From: Tetrapisispora phaffii CBS 4417
Taxonomy: Eukaryota; Ascomycota; Saccharomycetes; Saccharomycetales; Saccharomycetaceae
Assembly: GCF_000236905.1 (NCBI RefSeq)
Contig: NC_016527.1
Coordinates: 620,001-684,000 of the forward strand
DNA: 64,000 nucleotides
Reading direction: 5' to 3'
In this document: positions 49,829 to 60,143 of the stretch, in pieces
Position numbering within the stretch: the stretch's first letter is position 1
Layout of the letters: each line of letters begins with the position of its first letter
Made by a program: the position numbers and the translations under genes
The notes under the pieces: model-generated
The model's database searches: none
What the model was told of the DNA's origin: nothing
The model's input: the letters and a program-made list of their open reading frames with translations, nothing else

Positions 49829-50360
49829 TGTCCTCACTCTGAATGTTTTTTTGAAATTTGCACAGTCCCTCGTAGACCAAATTTTTTGAAAATAAGAGTA
49901 TCAAAGTTATTGTAATATCTGCGATGTTAACTTGACTCGACTAGTAATCTAATATACTTATGTACGTTCGTTAGATAGTGATATTGTATCGTTCATTTTA
50001 TTGAAATTCTTATATTTAAAATCACAAACATTGCATTTTACCTTTTAACATATTGTGAATATTTCATTTGAATATAAAATTTTCCACTTTTTCAAGGATA
50101 TATAGTTAAAGCCTTAAAATATTTATATACATTTACGTAAATATTACGAATTACAAAAGGTAAAAGGTTGATACAAATAAATGTTTATTTAAGTATTTAC
50201 TTTTATGTATCATCATAATACAAACAGATTTCAAACAGTTGATACACATCAAGAAACTGTGATGGAGAATAGAGCTTAACTTAGGTATGCCAATAAACTT
50301 TGATGCATAAGCTTGAAATTGATAGAATGCACATTGAAACAATAGAAGAAAACAATAACA
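49829..50360. other. 532-bp divergent spacer between TYE7 and REV1
   Basis: AT-rich divergent promoter region. No strong binding motif or RNA gene was recognised. Confidence 0.5.
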
Positions 50361-53132
50361 ATGGCCCATTTTACAGATGACGTTGTTGGAAATGTTGAAA
50401 ATTTTCATGAAGATTTCATTTCTTCTTTGGATGATGAGTCATTGATCCGTTATGTTGAGGAGCTATCTCAAGAGAACATCAGACCAGCTGGATCACAGCA
50501 TTTAGATGATCTACTCATAGATGACAAAATAAAAAATGTCACTAATTTAAATTTTAGTGAGAAGAATAAAATTGCTAAGGTTGAGGAACAAGTTCATTCC
50601 GATGATCGTAGCTCTAATTCAAATATAGTGAAGACAGCTCATTATGGCCGGGGACAATATTTTAGAGATAAAGAATTTAAGCAACTTCAACAAGATCAAA
50701 AATTAGTTCAGGAAAACCAAGATAAAATTAAAATATTTAAAAATTGTGTCATATATATTAATGGATACACTGATCCAGATAGATTGGTTTTACATAAATT
50801 AATAGTGATCCATGGTGGTAAATTCCTTCATCATATGACATCTAAGGGAAGGGTTACTCATATTGTAGCGACTAATTTACCATTGAAGAAAAGGGTAGAG
50901 TTTGCTAAGTATAAAGTAATAACACCGGAGTGGATTTTAGATTCAGTAAAGGCTGAAGTACTGCAGCCATGGCAAGAATATTCTTTATTGGAAACAAACG
51001 ATTATAGGCAACCAAAATTGGATCTAGCAAACCGAACTAATAAAAATGACAATTATTCAGAAATGAATATCGACTGTAATAGTCCTTTATTTGTTGAAAA
51101 TTATTTTAAAAATTCCAGATTGCATCATTTATCACTCTGGAAAAGTGATTTGAGAGATCAATTTTTGAAGAAATATAGAGATAATAAAATTTTACAGCGT
51201 TCTATACCTAAACAAAATGATCAGTTGACTATTCTTCATATTGATTTTGATTCTTTTTTTGCTAGTGTGGCTACATTAGTTGCTATAAGAGATAGAAATC
51301 TTAACATTAATTTAAAAAAAGATGCTATTTTAGTTTGCCACGGTTCTAATAATTCAGATATAGCCAGTTGTAATTATGTTGCAAGAAATTTGGGCATTAA
51401 AAATGGAATGTGGGTTTCTCATGCAAAAAAGTTGTGTCCACCAGGAACTGTCTTGACCTGTTTACCTTATAATTTTCAAGAGTTTGAAGCTGCTTCTAAA
51501 ATTTTATATAATTGCTTAAATAATTCTGGCTTATTTGATATGGTACTTCCTGTGTCTATTGATGAAGCAATATGTGTTATGGTCAATAGAAATTACAGTA
51601 AAAATGAAGTTGAAGATATCTGTAAAACAGTGAGGAGCAACATTGAAGCTGAGGCAAGAGGATGCAAGATTAGTATTGGGTGTGCAAATTCACTTGTATT
51701 GGCACGGTTGGCGTTGAAATTAGCCAAACCTGATGGATACCATATACTGGATCAAGATGAATTTAATAATAATTCTTCTAATTCAAATTTAAAATTTTGG
51801 TCTCAATTCAAAATAAATGACCTACCAGGTATTGGATATTCTATTGTTCAGAAATTGAGTGATTATTTTGGTCTTAAAAAAGGTGCAACAGTAGAGCAAT
51901 TAATTAAAGTATCAACTATGGAAAAACTAAAACTATGTACTGGCTCTAAAGTTAGTTCTAAAATTAGTTTAGCAATTTCTGGTAAAGATGATGAAGAAAG
52001 CAGTAAACTTCTATTTCAGCCACTTGAACTTTTCCAAAGAAAGACACTTTCCATGGAGATAAATTGGGGTATTCGATTTGAGAATATTCAACAGGTTGAT
52101 GTTTTTATTTCTAGATGTGTCGAATATCTACTGAAGAAGTTACAAGAATTACAAAAAAGTGTAGCTCAAATAACACTGAAAATAATGAAACGAGCAGCTG
52201 GTGCTATGGTTGATCCGCCAAAATATATGGGTATGGGAAAATGTGATGCTTTCAGTAGAAGTAGTAATTTTGGAATAGGTGCAACAGACCATGGAACAAT
52301 TTCTACTGAATTAAAAAATTTATTCAGGACACTTAGTTGCCCTCCTAAAGAGCTGCGTGGTGTATCTATCCAATTTACTAAACTTACCGATTTGGCGGAA
52401 AACATAAACCAATATAAATTACCTTTCAAGAAAGTTATTTCACTACAGACAGTTAACAATCTTCCAAGTGATCTAAAATTAAAATTTGAAACTGAAATTA
52501 AAAGAAGAAACATTGAAATTAAACAGACGAATAAATCACCTTCATCAAAAGTATTGATACCAAAAAACGTACTCAAAAAGTACTCACCCACTAAACAAGA
52601 AGAAGATTTTTTGAAAGAATTGCCCACTCAAATACGAAATGAGGTTGCTAGCAATCTCATAATAGAAAAGAAGATAAAAGATTCTAAAGTTGAAGATTTG
52701 CATTTAATGGTCCAAACAAAGAAAAACCTAATAGAAAATAGTAAAGATCATTTTCAAGGGAATAATAGTATTTTCCAACCAATTAGTTTTCAAGGTCAAA
52801 CTTCCTTTAAGAAGATATGCAAATTAGTACGAGAGTGGGTATCTACAACATTACTTGAAAAGGGACCACATAAAAGAGATACTAAATTGTTTAAAAAATA
52901 TCTTTTAAAATTATCCAATTCCAATCGTCTTTTTCTTATTTTACAATTGATTAAGTTAGTTTCACAAATATTGACTCTGAATCGCATTAAAGCTAATGGC
53001 ATTGATGGATCAATTAATGTCGGGTTTATGGAATGGGAGAAAATATTACTTAAAGAAATGATTCCCATTCTCAATAAAAGTGGGAACTCTTTTCAATCAA
53101 AACAAAAACTGGAGTTTGAGTTTGATATATAA
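50361..53132 (+). CDS. REV1: Translesion DNA polymerase Rev1 (deoxycytidyl transferase)
   Basis: Rev1 inserts dCMP opposite abasic sites and is the scaffold for DNA polymerase zeta. The 923 residues are slightly shorter than the 985 of S. cerevisiae. A BRCT domain spans about residues 123-210 (FKNCVIYINGYTDPDRLVLHKLIV, GGKFLHHM, VTPEWILDSVKA-like ITPEWILDSVKA). The Y-family catalytic core starts at residue 293 with HIDFDSFFASV; metal-binding residues D295 and D401-E402 (VSIDEAI) are present. KPDGYH, the helix-hairpin-helix region LPGIGYSIVQKLSDYFG and the little finger follow. The C-terminal 100 residues form the helical domain that binds other polymerases. The context between TYE7 and pyruvate kinase matches YOR346W. 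Confidence 0.96.
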   Translation: MAHFTDDVVGNVENFHEDFISSLDDESLIRYVEELSQENIRPAGSQHLDDLLIDDKIKNVTNLNFSEKNKIAKVEEQVHSDDRSSNSNIVKTAHYGRGQYFRDKEFKQLQQDQKLVQENQDKIKIFKNCVIYINGYTDPDRLVLHKLIVIHGGKFLHHMTSKGRVTHIVATNLPLKKRVEFAKYKVITPEWILDSVKAEVLQPWQEYSLLETNDYRQPKLDLANRTNKNDNYSEMNIDCNSPLFVENYFKNSRLHHLSLWKSDLRDQFLKKYRDNKILQRSIPKQNDQLTILHIDFDSFFASVATLVAIRDRNLNINLKKDAILVCHGSNNSDIASCNYVARNLGIKNGMWVSHAKKLCPPGTVLTCLPYNFQEFEAASKILYNCLNNSGLFDMVLPVSIDEAICVMVNRNYSKNEVEDICKTVRSNIEAEARGCKISIGCANSLVLARLALKLAKPDGYHILDQDEFNNNSSNSNLKFWSQFKINDLPGIGYSIVQKLSDYFGLKKGATVEQLIKVSTMEKLKLCTGSKVSSKISLAISGKDDEESSKLLFQPLELFQRKTLSMEINWGIRFENIQQVDVFISRCVEYLLKKLQELQKSVAQITLKIMKRAAGAMVDPPKYMGMGKCDAFSRSSNFGIGATDHGTISTELKNLFRTLSCPPKELRGVSIQFTKLTDLAENINQYKLPFKKVISLQTVNNLPSDLKLKFETEIKRRNIEIKQTNKSPSSKVLIPKNVLKKYSPTKQEEDFLKELPTQIRNEVASNLIIEKKIKDSKVEDLHLMVQTKKNLIENSKDHFQGNNSIFQPISFQGQTSFKKICKLVREWVSTTLLEKGPHKRDTKLFKKYLLKLSNSNRLFLILQLIKLVSQILTLNRIKANGIDGSINVGFMEWEKILLKEMIPILNKSGNSFQSKQKLEFEFDI

Positions 53133-53322
53133 TAACTATATAAATTAATTTAAATTGGTAAAGCAACTTACTAAACAAATGATTATTTCATTATCAATTT
53201 TGTCTAGGCTTCTACGTAATAAAGAAAAACTAAAATTCATAAACTCATTTATATTTATATATTATAAATTGAGAAGTTAACAAAATTAAAATACGCTAAA
53301 TTAAAGAATTTAATTCAGAAGT

Positions 53323-54828
53323 TTAAGCAGTGGTAACTCTCATGGTGTTAGAGTGACCTTCACCAGCCTTGAAACCTTGAACGGTAACAATAACATCACC
53401 GTCAGCTAAGACACCGAATTCCTTGGCGACTTTAACACCGAAGTTTAATCTAGATTCAACATCTTCAGTCCAGTCAGCAACTTCTGGCTTAGAGTAGACG
53501 AATGGGTAGACACCTCTGTATAAGTGAGAGAATCTAGCAGCTCTTTCGTTTCTGGTAACTAAGATAATTGGACAGTCTGGTCTGTATTTAGATAATAATC
53601 TAGCAGTGGTACCAGAAGTAGATAAGACAATGATAGCCTTAGCATTTTGTTCGAAAACAGCGGCAACAGCAGAAGCAGCAACAGTTTCAGTAGTAGAAGT
53701 TGGCTTTGGAGTTAAGTTTCTGATATCATCGTAGTTTGGTAAGTAAGCAGTAGCGTTTTCGGCCATTAAAGCGGTTTGAGCCATAGTGGTAACAGCGTTA
53801 ATTGGGTAGTTACCCTTGGCGGTTTCACCGGATAACATAACACAATCAGCACCATCTAAGACAGCGTTACCAACATCGGAGACTTCAGCTCTGGTTGGTC
53901 TTGGGTTGTAGGTCATAGATTCTAACATTTGGGTGGCACAGACAACTGGCTTACCGGCTAAGTTACATTTAGCGATTAATCTTTTTTGGACAGCTAAGAC
54001 TTCTGGAGCTGGGATTTCAATACCTAAATCACCTCTAGCAACCATAACACCGTCAGTAACCTTTAAGATTTCGTCGAAGTTGTTAACACCTTGTTGGTTT
54101 TCAATCTTAACAATGATCTTAATGTCCTTACCATCTTCACCTAAGACGGATCTGATGTGTAAGACATCTTCAGCAGTTCTGATGAAAGAAGCGAAGATCA
54201 TGTGGACACCGTTTTTGACACCGAATCTTAAATCAGCGGTATCTTTTTCAGATAAAGCTGGTAAATCGACATCGGTACCTGGTAAGTTAACACCCTTGTG
54301 GGAACAGATCTTACCGGCGTTTAAGGATTTGACCTTTAAGTTTTTGTCATCAATAACTTCTAAAACTTCGAAAGATAAGACACCGTCATCGACGTAGATA
54401 ACTCTACCCTTGGAGATAACCTTGGTAATGTTTTTGTAGTCGACGAACATGACTTTGTCGTCACAAGCCTTGGCGAATTTGTCATCAGTGGAGAAGATCA
54501 TTTCGTGGTTTGGTGGGATTGGGTAGTCAACTTCGTTGATGGTGGTACCGGTTCTGATTTCTGGACCCTTGGTGTCTAAAGCAATAGCTAATGGTCTACC
54601 TGGGTATAATTCTTCAGATTTTCTAGCATTGTCAATGACAGATTGGTGGTATTCGTAAGAACCATGGGAGAAGTTCATTCTAACGATGTTTAAACCAGCC
54701 TTTCTTAAAGCAACCAAAGCTTCTGGGCTGTTGGTCTTTGGACCGATGGTACCGATGATGGAGGTTCTTCTGACGTTCTTACCGGTGTCAGTAGATAATT
54801 GAGTTAATCTTTCTAATCTGGAAGCCAT
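53323..54828 (-). CDS. CDC19: Pyruvate kinase
   Basis: This enzyme converts phosphoenolpyruvate and ADP to pyruvate and ATP, the last step of glycolysis. The 501 residues match Cdc19 (500). Visible are [42 protein letters not shown], the catalytic [50 protein letters not shown] and the C-terminal effector region with [17 protein letters not shown]. Codon usage is extremely biased (GGT, GCC/GCT, AAG, TTG, GTC), marking one of the most highly expressed genes here; this favours the CDC19 role rather than a minor PYK2-like isozyme. The position next to REV1 and PUT4 is that of PYK2 in S. cerevisiae, its duplicate, so this locus is ancestral to both. Confidence 0.97.
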   Translation of the reverse strand: MASRLERLTQLSTDTGKNVRRTSIIGTIGPKTNSPEALVALRKAGLNIVRMNFSHGSYEYHQSVIDNARKSEELYPGRPLAIALDTKGPEIRTGTTINEVDYPIPPNHEMIFSTDDKFAKACDDKVMFVDYKNITKVISKGRVIYVDDGVLSFEVLEVIDDKNLKVKSLNAGKICSHKGVNLPGTDVDLPALSEKDTADLRFGVKNGVHMIFASFIRTAEDVLHIRSVLGEDGKDIKIIVKIENQQGVNNFDEILKVTDGVMVARGDLGIEIPAPEVLAVQKRLIAKCNLAGKPVVCATQMLESMTYNPRPTRAEVSDVGNAVLDGADCVMLSGETAKGNYPINAVTTMAQTALMAENATAYLPNYDDIRNLTPKPTSTTETVAASAVAAVFEQNAKAIIVLSTSGTTARLLSKYRPDCPIILVTRNERAARFSHLYRGVYPFVYSKPEVADWTEDVESRLNFGVKVAKEFGVLADGDVIVTVQGFKAGEGHSNTMRVTTA

Positions 54829-56523
54829 TTTTACTATTGTATGAGTGTTTGTTGGACTCTGATTGTCTTATAAAAGGAAACAAAGAGAAACAAGAAGTAA
54901 TTTTTAATAAACCCAAAATGAAAATAAATTTTTAACAAGAAGAATTGTAAAATGGAGTTAAGATGAAAAGGAGACTTAACGAGACCAACATGTAATTGGA
55001 AAGAATTGTAGAATTTATATCGAGATAAATTACTAACTTATTTATATATAATTGTTATAACATTAAAAAAAATTTTCGTTGAAATTATGAAATGCCAGTA
55101 ATTAACTGAAAATTTTTGTTTTACTGTTTGGAAATTTCAGCATTTGAAATAACACATTGTCGATTAGAGAAAGGGTTAAAGACTCCCATTAACGACCACA
55201 TAACAAGAATCCTCACTGAGAAATTTATTAAGTTGAGAGATAAAAAAAGAAAACTGCTTTCTTCTTACCTTAATAAAGTAGTGTGTCCTAATTACAACGA
55301 ATTGAGCGTACTGCCTGTAATTGAAGATGTACATAGTCGAGTCTAAGCTAGCTGAACCACTTTGACTGAAGTACTGAAAGCTAAAACCTACGTAAAGAAA
55401 TGCACTACTATGCATGATACAGCTCTGCTACTAATCGAAAACTTGAAATACAATCACGAGCGACAACAACTTTCTCAGTCTCATTCATTGTCTTGATGAT
55501 ACAAAATTTAACTTCCAAGAATCTCTCTCTGTGTCAATTGATACACATGTAACGGAAGAGTTGTATTATACACTTGTAGCTAAGCCATTCTTCTTCCTTA
55601 ACAAGTGACTAGCCTTACGGTTATATGTAGTTGTTCTTGATCTAATAAATCACTCTGTAGACAGACCTATTTGATTCAGCAGAATAATGTATTGATACTC
55701 AAGCTAAGTGAAGACTACTACTACCACTACTTCCTAGCTCAAACAGTTACTTCTGTATTAATATCGTCTTGTTTGACTGTCGAGAGGTTATAAAATATCT
55801 GATATTCTCTTGTGACGTTCTTGCAACAACTGGTATATGCATGCACTTACCAGTTAGACCATCAATTAATCTACTCATCTCGAAGTGGTATAATGATACT
55901 TGTTAATTTATGAATTATGCACTTACGAAATGAATTTTAGCAGGTTCTTGTAAATGTGAGAAAAAAGAAACGCTCAAGGGTTCTTCAACAGAGAAACGCG
56001 CTGGGAAGTGTATAATATCATGTCTCGATATGCGCTTACGAATCCATCAATCTCTTTACGTTTTTACGTTCCCGGTTTCGTGTTCGGTCTAGTTTCGGGT
56101 ATTTGTCAGTTTTGTCAGTGAGACGCTCGTAGAACATCTTGGATTCCTCTATTTTGGCGGTTTGTGGAATATTTCGGAAGTTGTCTAACGTCTGCTCGTG
56201 TGGATGGTGCAGCTCTGGCTGTTCATTTAGTGGATGCCGGTCTGTTTGCTAATGGCTGGGTTTATTAGCAGTTGCAGTGGCATAGATTTTGATGTAACCT
56301 AATATTGAAAATATGTATATTTCTCCACTTAATGACAATGACGGTGGTTTAATCATAATGGTAGTGTCACAATATTTCGTTATATATATTTTGAGGTGTC
56401 AGTAAAGATTATGTTTTACAATGTGTATGCTAACATGATGAATAATATGTAAATATATATACTATCTACCGGTTGGGGAACAAGCGATTGATAAATTAAG
56501 GGATGGAGACGAGTATCCACGGT
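54829..56523. other. 1.7-kb spacer upstream of pyruvate kinase
   Basis: The spacer holds the pyruvate kinase promoter and the PUT4 3' region. No gene was recognised: the longest frame (76 codons at 55116-55346) begins with TTG and lacks motifs. A cluster of CTTCC/GGAAG pentamers is at 55512-55734. A patch around 56080-56260 is locally richer in G+C. It is unusually long for this window, in line with the large upstream region of the S. cerevisiae gene. Confidence 0.55.
55512..55734. promoter_or_regulatory. Cluster of Gcr1-type CTTCC boxes upstream of pyruvate kinase
   Basis: CTTCC or its complement occurs at 55512-55516, 55554-55558, 55593-55597 and 55730-55734, that is 685-905 bp upstream of the start. 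In S. cerevisiae the Rap1/Gcr1 activating region of CDC19 lies about 630-650 bp upstream of the gene. No convincing Rap1 site was seen beside them. The pentamer is short, so chance clustering remains possible. Confidence 0.3.
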
Positions 56524-58329
56524 TTATAGTAACCAGTCTATGAACCTTTCCCAGCGATTTGTGGGTAATATTCTGTTTTCATCCAACTCGCATGTCTTGG
56601 TTTCGATCTCGTCTAATCCTGTGATCACATCGATGTCTTCTACAGAATAAGCAAGTTTCATTAGTGGATAGTCATTCTTGAAGTGGTTGTAAACTTTATG
56701 ACCGACATATAGAGCCAAAAAAATAGGTAGAGTAATGTATGCAGCAATGAAGTCTGAAACATTCCAAAATTTAGGAATGAAAGTCTGATAACCATTAGTT
56801 ATGGTGATGATACTGACAACGGTTAAAGACCAAAGAATTAAGTAAGGTTGTCCCCACGTTTTGAATGGCATTCTGTCGTAGAGGTTGTTGTAAAATATAG
56901 CTTTACGGAATCTTAAATATGCAATACATGCACAGATCCAACCCAAAAATCCAGAAATAGTGCTGATGTTAGAGAGCCATGTGAACACTCTAGCAGCAGA
57001 CGATGATGCGTTCAAGTACGCTAAACAGGAAATCAAAGTAGAAAGAATGACAGCCATATATGGAACCCCGTATTTGTTGATACGACCAAAGATTTTTGGA
57101 GCAGTACCATTTTGTGCCATTGTGAAAAGGGATCTAGAACTGGCAAACATAAACGCATTACCAGATGACCAAGCACTAGTTAAAATGCACGCATTGATGA
57201 TGTGTGGCAATACCTCAATTCCAGCATTTTGAATCCCAATAACGAATGGAGATGAACCGGCACCTGGGGTGTTATTGGACAAGGCAGAAGCTAGTACTGG
57301 GTCATTCCAAGCAACGATGACACCGATAGCCAAAGTACCTAAAATGTAAAAGAACATTAATCTGTAAATAAATCTCTTGGAAGCTTTAGCGATGTTTCTT
57401 CTTTGATCGGAACATTCAGAGGAAGTTAAGGCAACTAATTCAGGTCCTAAAATGAATGCAAACGCACCTTTAATAATACCACTATAAATATCTAGGAAAT
57501 TTCCCAAGGATCCGTCAGTGACATGATGGGCAAAGGCACCTGGATTTTTCCAATAACGGAACCCTAGTCTGTCGTGCGAGGGACCACCACCCCAGAATAA
57601 GATGAATGAAAGGATAATTAAACCCATTATGCATAGAATTTTAATACTGGCGAACCAAAATTCAGTCTCACCAAAATATTTCACTGAAGACATATTTAAT
57701 AGGAAAATGATTGCTAGAAATATCGTGATCCATGCTGCTTTCGGTACAGCAAGCGTCCAGTATTCTACCACTCCTGCTGCAGCAGTACATTCAGCCGCGA
57801 CCAATATTACATAACAATAAAAATAATTCCAACCAGTTGCGAAAGCTAGAGATTCGTCAACATATCTTTTAACTAAATGCGTGACAGATCCCGCGGAATC
57901 ATGTCCGTCACCAGGCAAATAGCAGACCATCTCCCCTACAGCATTCATAATAGGATAAATTACACTAGATATTATACAATATGCAATAAATAAACCTGCA
58001 GGACCACAAGTATGTAAAGTTGAAGATGTACCAACAAATAACCCTGTGCCAATACAACCTCCAAGGGCAATTAACTGAACATGTCTAGATTTCAGGCCTT
58101 GTTTCAGTGTATTAGTATAGTCTTCTTCGAGACTATTTGTAGAAGTGTCAGAAGAAACAGTTAACACTTTATTCAGCCCGGAATCTTTTTTATTAAATCT
58201 ATCGTCAAGACTATCATCTAAGTTCATTTGTTGCGCTTCCATATCACCTAATTCCTTTAATTCATTTTTGCTTGAAGGAATATCCTCCAATTCGTAATTG
58301 TACGTTACTTGACCACGATTATTAGCCAT
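56524..58329 (-). CDS. PUT4: Proline permease Put4
   Basis: Put4 is the high-affinity plasma-membrane proline transporter of the yeast amino-acid transporter (YAT) family, used when preferred nitrogen is absent. The protein has 601 residues (627 in S. cerevisiae) with twelve membrane segments. It shows the first-helix signature KSRHVQLIALGGCIGTGLFVG, with the GTG motif, near residue 80, AFILGPELVALTSSE (the conserved FGTEL-like loop), RRNIAKASKRFIYR, and a tail ending ENRILPTNRWERFIDWLL. The N-terminus contains lysines and serines where Rsp5 adaptors act. Context between pyruvate kinase and CIN1 matches YOR348C, and the family assignment is firm; specificity for proline rests on synteny and overall similarity. 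Confidence 0.92.
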   Translation of the reverse strand: MANNRGQVTYNYELEDIPSSKNELKELGDMEAQQMNLDDSLDDRFNKKDSGLNKVLTVSSDTSTNSLEEDYTNTLKQGLKSRHVQLIALGGCIGTGLFVGTSSTLHTCGPAGLFIAYCIISSVIYPIMNAVGEMVCYLPGDGHDSAGSVTHLVKRYVDESLAFATGWNYFYCYVILVAAECTAAAGVVEYWTLAVPKAAWITIFLAIIFLLNMSSVKYFGETEFWFASIKILCIMGLIILSFILFWGGGPSHDRLGFRYWKNPGAFAHHVTDGSLGNFLDIYSGIIKGAFAFILGPELVALTSSECSDQRRNIAKASKRFIYRLMFFYILGTLAIGVIVAWNDPVLASALSNNTPGAGSSPFVIGIQNAGIEVLPHIINACILTSAWSSGNAFMFASSRSLFTMAQNGTAPKIFGRINKYGVPYMAVILSTLISCLAYLNASSSAARVFTWLSNISTISGFLGWICACIAYLRFRKAIFYNNLYDRMPFKTWGQPYLILWSLTVVSIITITNGYQTFIPKFWNVSDFIAAYITLPIFLALYVGHKVYNHFKNDYPLMKLAYSVEDIDVITGLDEIETKTCELDENRILPTNRWERFIDWLL

Positions 58330-59815
58330 GGTGTTTGTTTGTTTTATCTGAAAGTTGTTATTCCAAACTATTTTGACAATTCGTGAACTTTTTGTTTCTT
58401 TTGAATATATTCTTAAATGTTGCTAGTGTCCTAAGCTTCAAGAAAATAATACAAATAATAAAAACAAGAATCCTATCCAGTATACAATTGTTGAAGTATC
58501 ATTAACCAAATGCTTGTTGAAATGATTAATATATCGTCTTATTTATATAATTTATTTCTATACCATTAGAACCAAAAATACATAGAAGTTCAGGTTCATA
58601 TCAAATATGTCATTTATGTAAAATTAAAGTCACTTTGTTGAAAATCACAAAATCATTCTTAAGTATCTGAAACAAGTCTTCAAGCTGTTGTTGATGTTGT
58701 TCGTTAGAGTAAGAATGGTAGAACATTCAAAAAATGAATATATCATTTTGAGTTAATTGCTTTCTACATTAATCAAAGAAGAGCTCCTACGCATCGTACT
58801 CAAATTTATCTTACCTTCTGAAACTAGTCCATTCTCCCTAATAAGTACCAACCATATCATCCACATATCAATAAGATACTGTCTGTTTAACAGTTTTCAG
58901 ATATCATGAAATCAGAAAACCCATATAGATAGGTATATCGCTAAACTAGATAGGAACAGATAGGAGACTTGACATATTTGATACGCTAATTCTGTTATCA
59001 ATATTTTTCTTATCCACTCCACCCGACCCGACCCCCCTCCCTTCTCCTTCCAAGCCTCTACGGTGAGAACATAGCAATTACGTTTTTTCCCGAAAATGTT
59101 TGTTCTAATCAAAAGGCTTTACCAATCTTTAATTGATTGCATGGCTCATGACTCCGAAGAAAGAATGTGGGCATATGTTTTCTTTTCTGTTCTTTTCTTT
59201 TTTTTGCCCGTTTCCACTCGAAGATTATGGATGTTCTCGAGGATTTCGAAAACGAAAAACAATGACGAATCCGAAGATGGAATTAGCGACACGTCGGGAT
59301 TCAATTCGCAGAGCAACTGGGAGGGGTGTAATATTATTTATTATACGGAGGGAACAGATGGACAGAGAAGGCAACCGCGCTATTCTTGATGTCTGTTTTA
59401 TGTATTCCACCCCTAATTGTCCTGTTGTGGAGATAATTCAGTTTGGCACTAAACGTACAGAAGCAGCAGAACCTCACTCATTGATTGAGAGACGTGCACG
59501 CAATATCGATTGCTATATGATGTACCTTTGGCGATCGTTAACCCCGACGGTCTTACCCAGTGTGGCAGAGGGGGAAGGTGGGGTATTGTCCTGGCGACGG
59601 TCACGTTAAACTTCATAATGTGACATGTCCGATAAACTGACGCCGGGAAGGGGGAGTCGAGACAAGTGGGGTAAGCAGCTGATTGCCGGCGCGTCACAGA
59701 GTTAATTCGGTATTGAGTCACACATGCTTCACATGACTTGTTGTGCGTGTGTTATTCAGCATTGCTAGCTAAAATGATCCTAGAGAACCTGCTCCAAGTG
59801 GATTACTACTCAGAC

Positions 59816-59853
59816 TCTCTCTATCCCGGGATTGCGGGCCCGGCGTAGAGAGA
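59816..59853. repeat. Imperfect inverted repeat with 14- to 15-position stem
   Basis: TCTCTCTA at 59816-59823 pairs with TAGAGAGA at 59846-59853, and the stem continues inward through one T-G wobble, one C-C mismatch and five G-C pairs (CCGGG with CCCGG), closing on a loop of about seven bases. It lies about 290 bp upstream of the CIN1 ATG. Confidence 0.75.
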
Positions 59854-59956
59854 ATTTGAAATATTATATGTCACAAAGATTTGTGGTAGGGCTATTGTCG
59901 TTGCTTTATTGCAGCATTTCGAATCGAGAAAAGGATTTGCACGAGCTGTTTCTTTG

Positions 59957-59973
59957 CACGTGACTTACACGTG
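59957..59973. promoter_or_regulatory. Tandem CACGTG E-boxes upstream of CIN1
   Basis: Two CACGTG hexamers, at 59957-59962 and 59968-59973, are 11 bp apart centre to centre, both followed by A. They are 170-190 bp upstream of the CIN1 start. CACGTGA is the site of Cbf1, and Pho4 and Tye7 also bind CACGTG. Which factor acts is unknown. Confidence 0.5.
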
Positions 59974-60143
59974 ATTGTTTGAAAAATAAAAATTTAACAA
60001 AAAAAATATTGACACAAAAACAAAAATAAAAATGAGCTATGATACAAAAAAAATAACCGCCAAAGGATTTGGAATAAACAGATACACACCCACATATAGA
60101 TATACGCAGTTCTAGGAATATAGGAACTATTTCACGTTATTAG

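Larger units (their letters stand above)
58330..60143. other. 1.8-kb divergent spacer between PUT4 and CIN1
   Basis: The left 700 bp are AT-rich and form the PUT4 promoter, with one CTTATC (GATAAG on the other strand, the nitrogen-regulated GATA-factor site) at 59009-59014. The middle, about 59015-59850, is richer in G+C, with a C-rich tract at 59021-59045, a TGAGTCA Gcn4-type site at 59714-59720 and a hairpin at 59816-59853. The right end contains two E-boxes and an AT-rich CIN1 leader. Overlapping open frames of up to 158 codons at 59133-59609 have no recognisable content. Confidence 0.55.

Noticed and set aside
49829..49837. Three-codon N-terminal extension of TYE7
   Set aside because: The extension would start with GTG; the ATG at 49826-49828 is used instead.
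54836..54848. Rap1-like sequence (ACACTCATACA on the minus strand) before pyruvate kinase
   Set aside because: It departs from the Rap1 consensus and lies within about 20 bases of the ATG, inside the leader.
55116..55346. 76-codon frame upstream of pyruvate kinase
   Set aside because: It starts with TTG, not ATG, has no recognisable domain and lies in a promoter region.
55830..55910. Possible third copy of the LTR-like repeat
   Set aside because: Only short interrupted matches to copies A and B could be seen, not better than chance in AT-rich DNA.
59133..59609. 158-codon frame between PUT4 and CIN1
   Set aside because: It overlaps frames on both strands in a locally GC-rich part and has no recognisable content.
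59957..60060. Possible centromere (CACGTGA as CDEI next to AT-rich DNA)
   Set aside because: The orientation of the CDEI-like site puts the AT-rich part on the wrong side, and no CDEIII-like TTTCCGAA core follows at the right distance on either strand.
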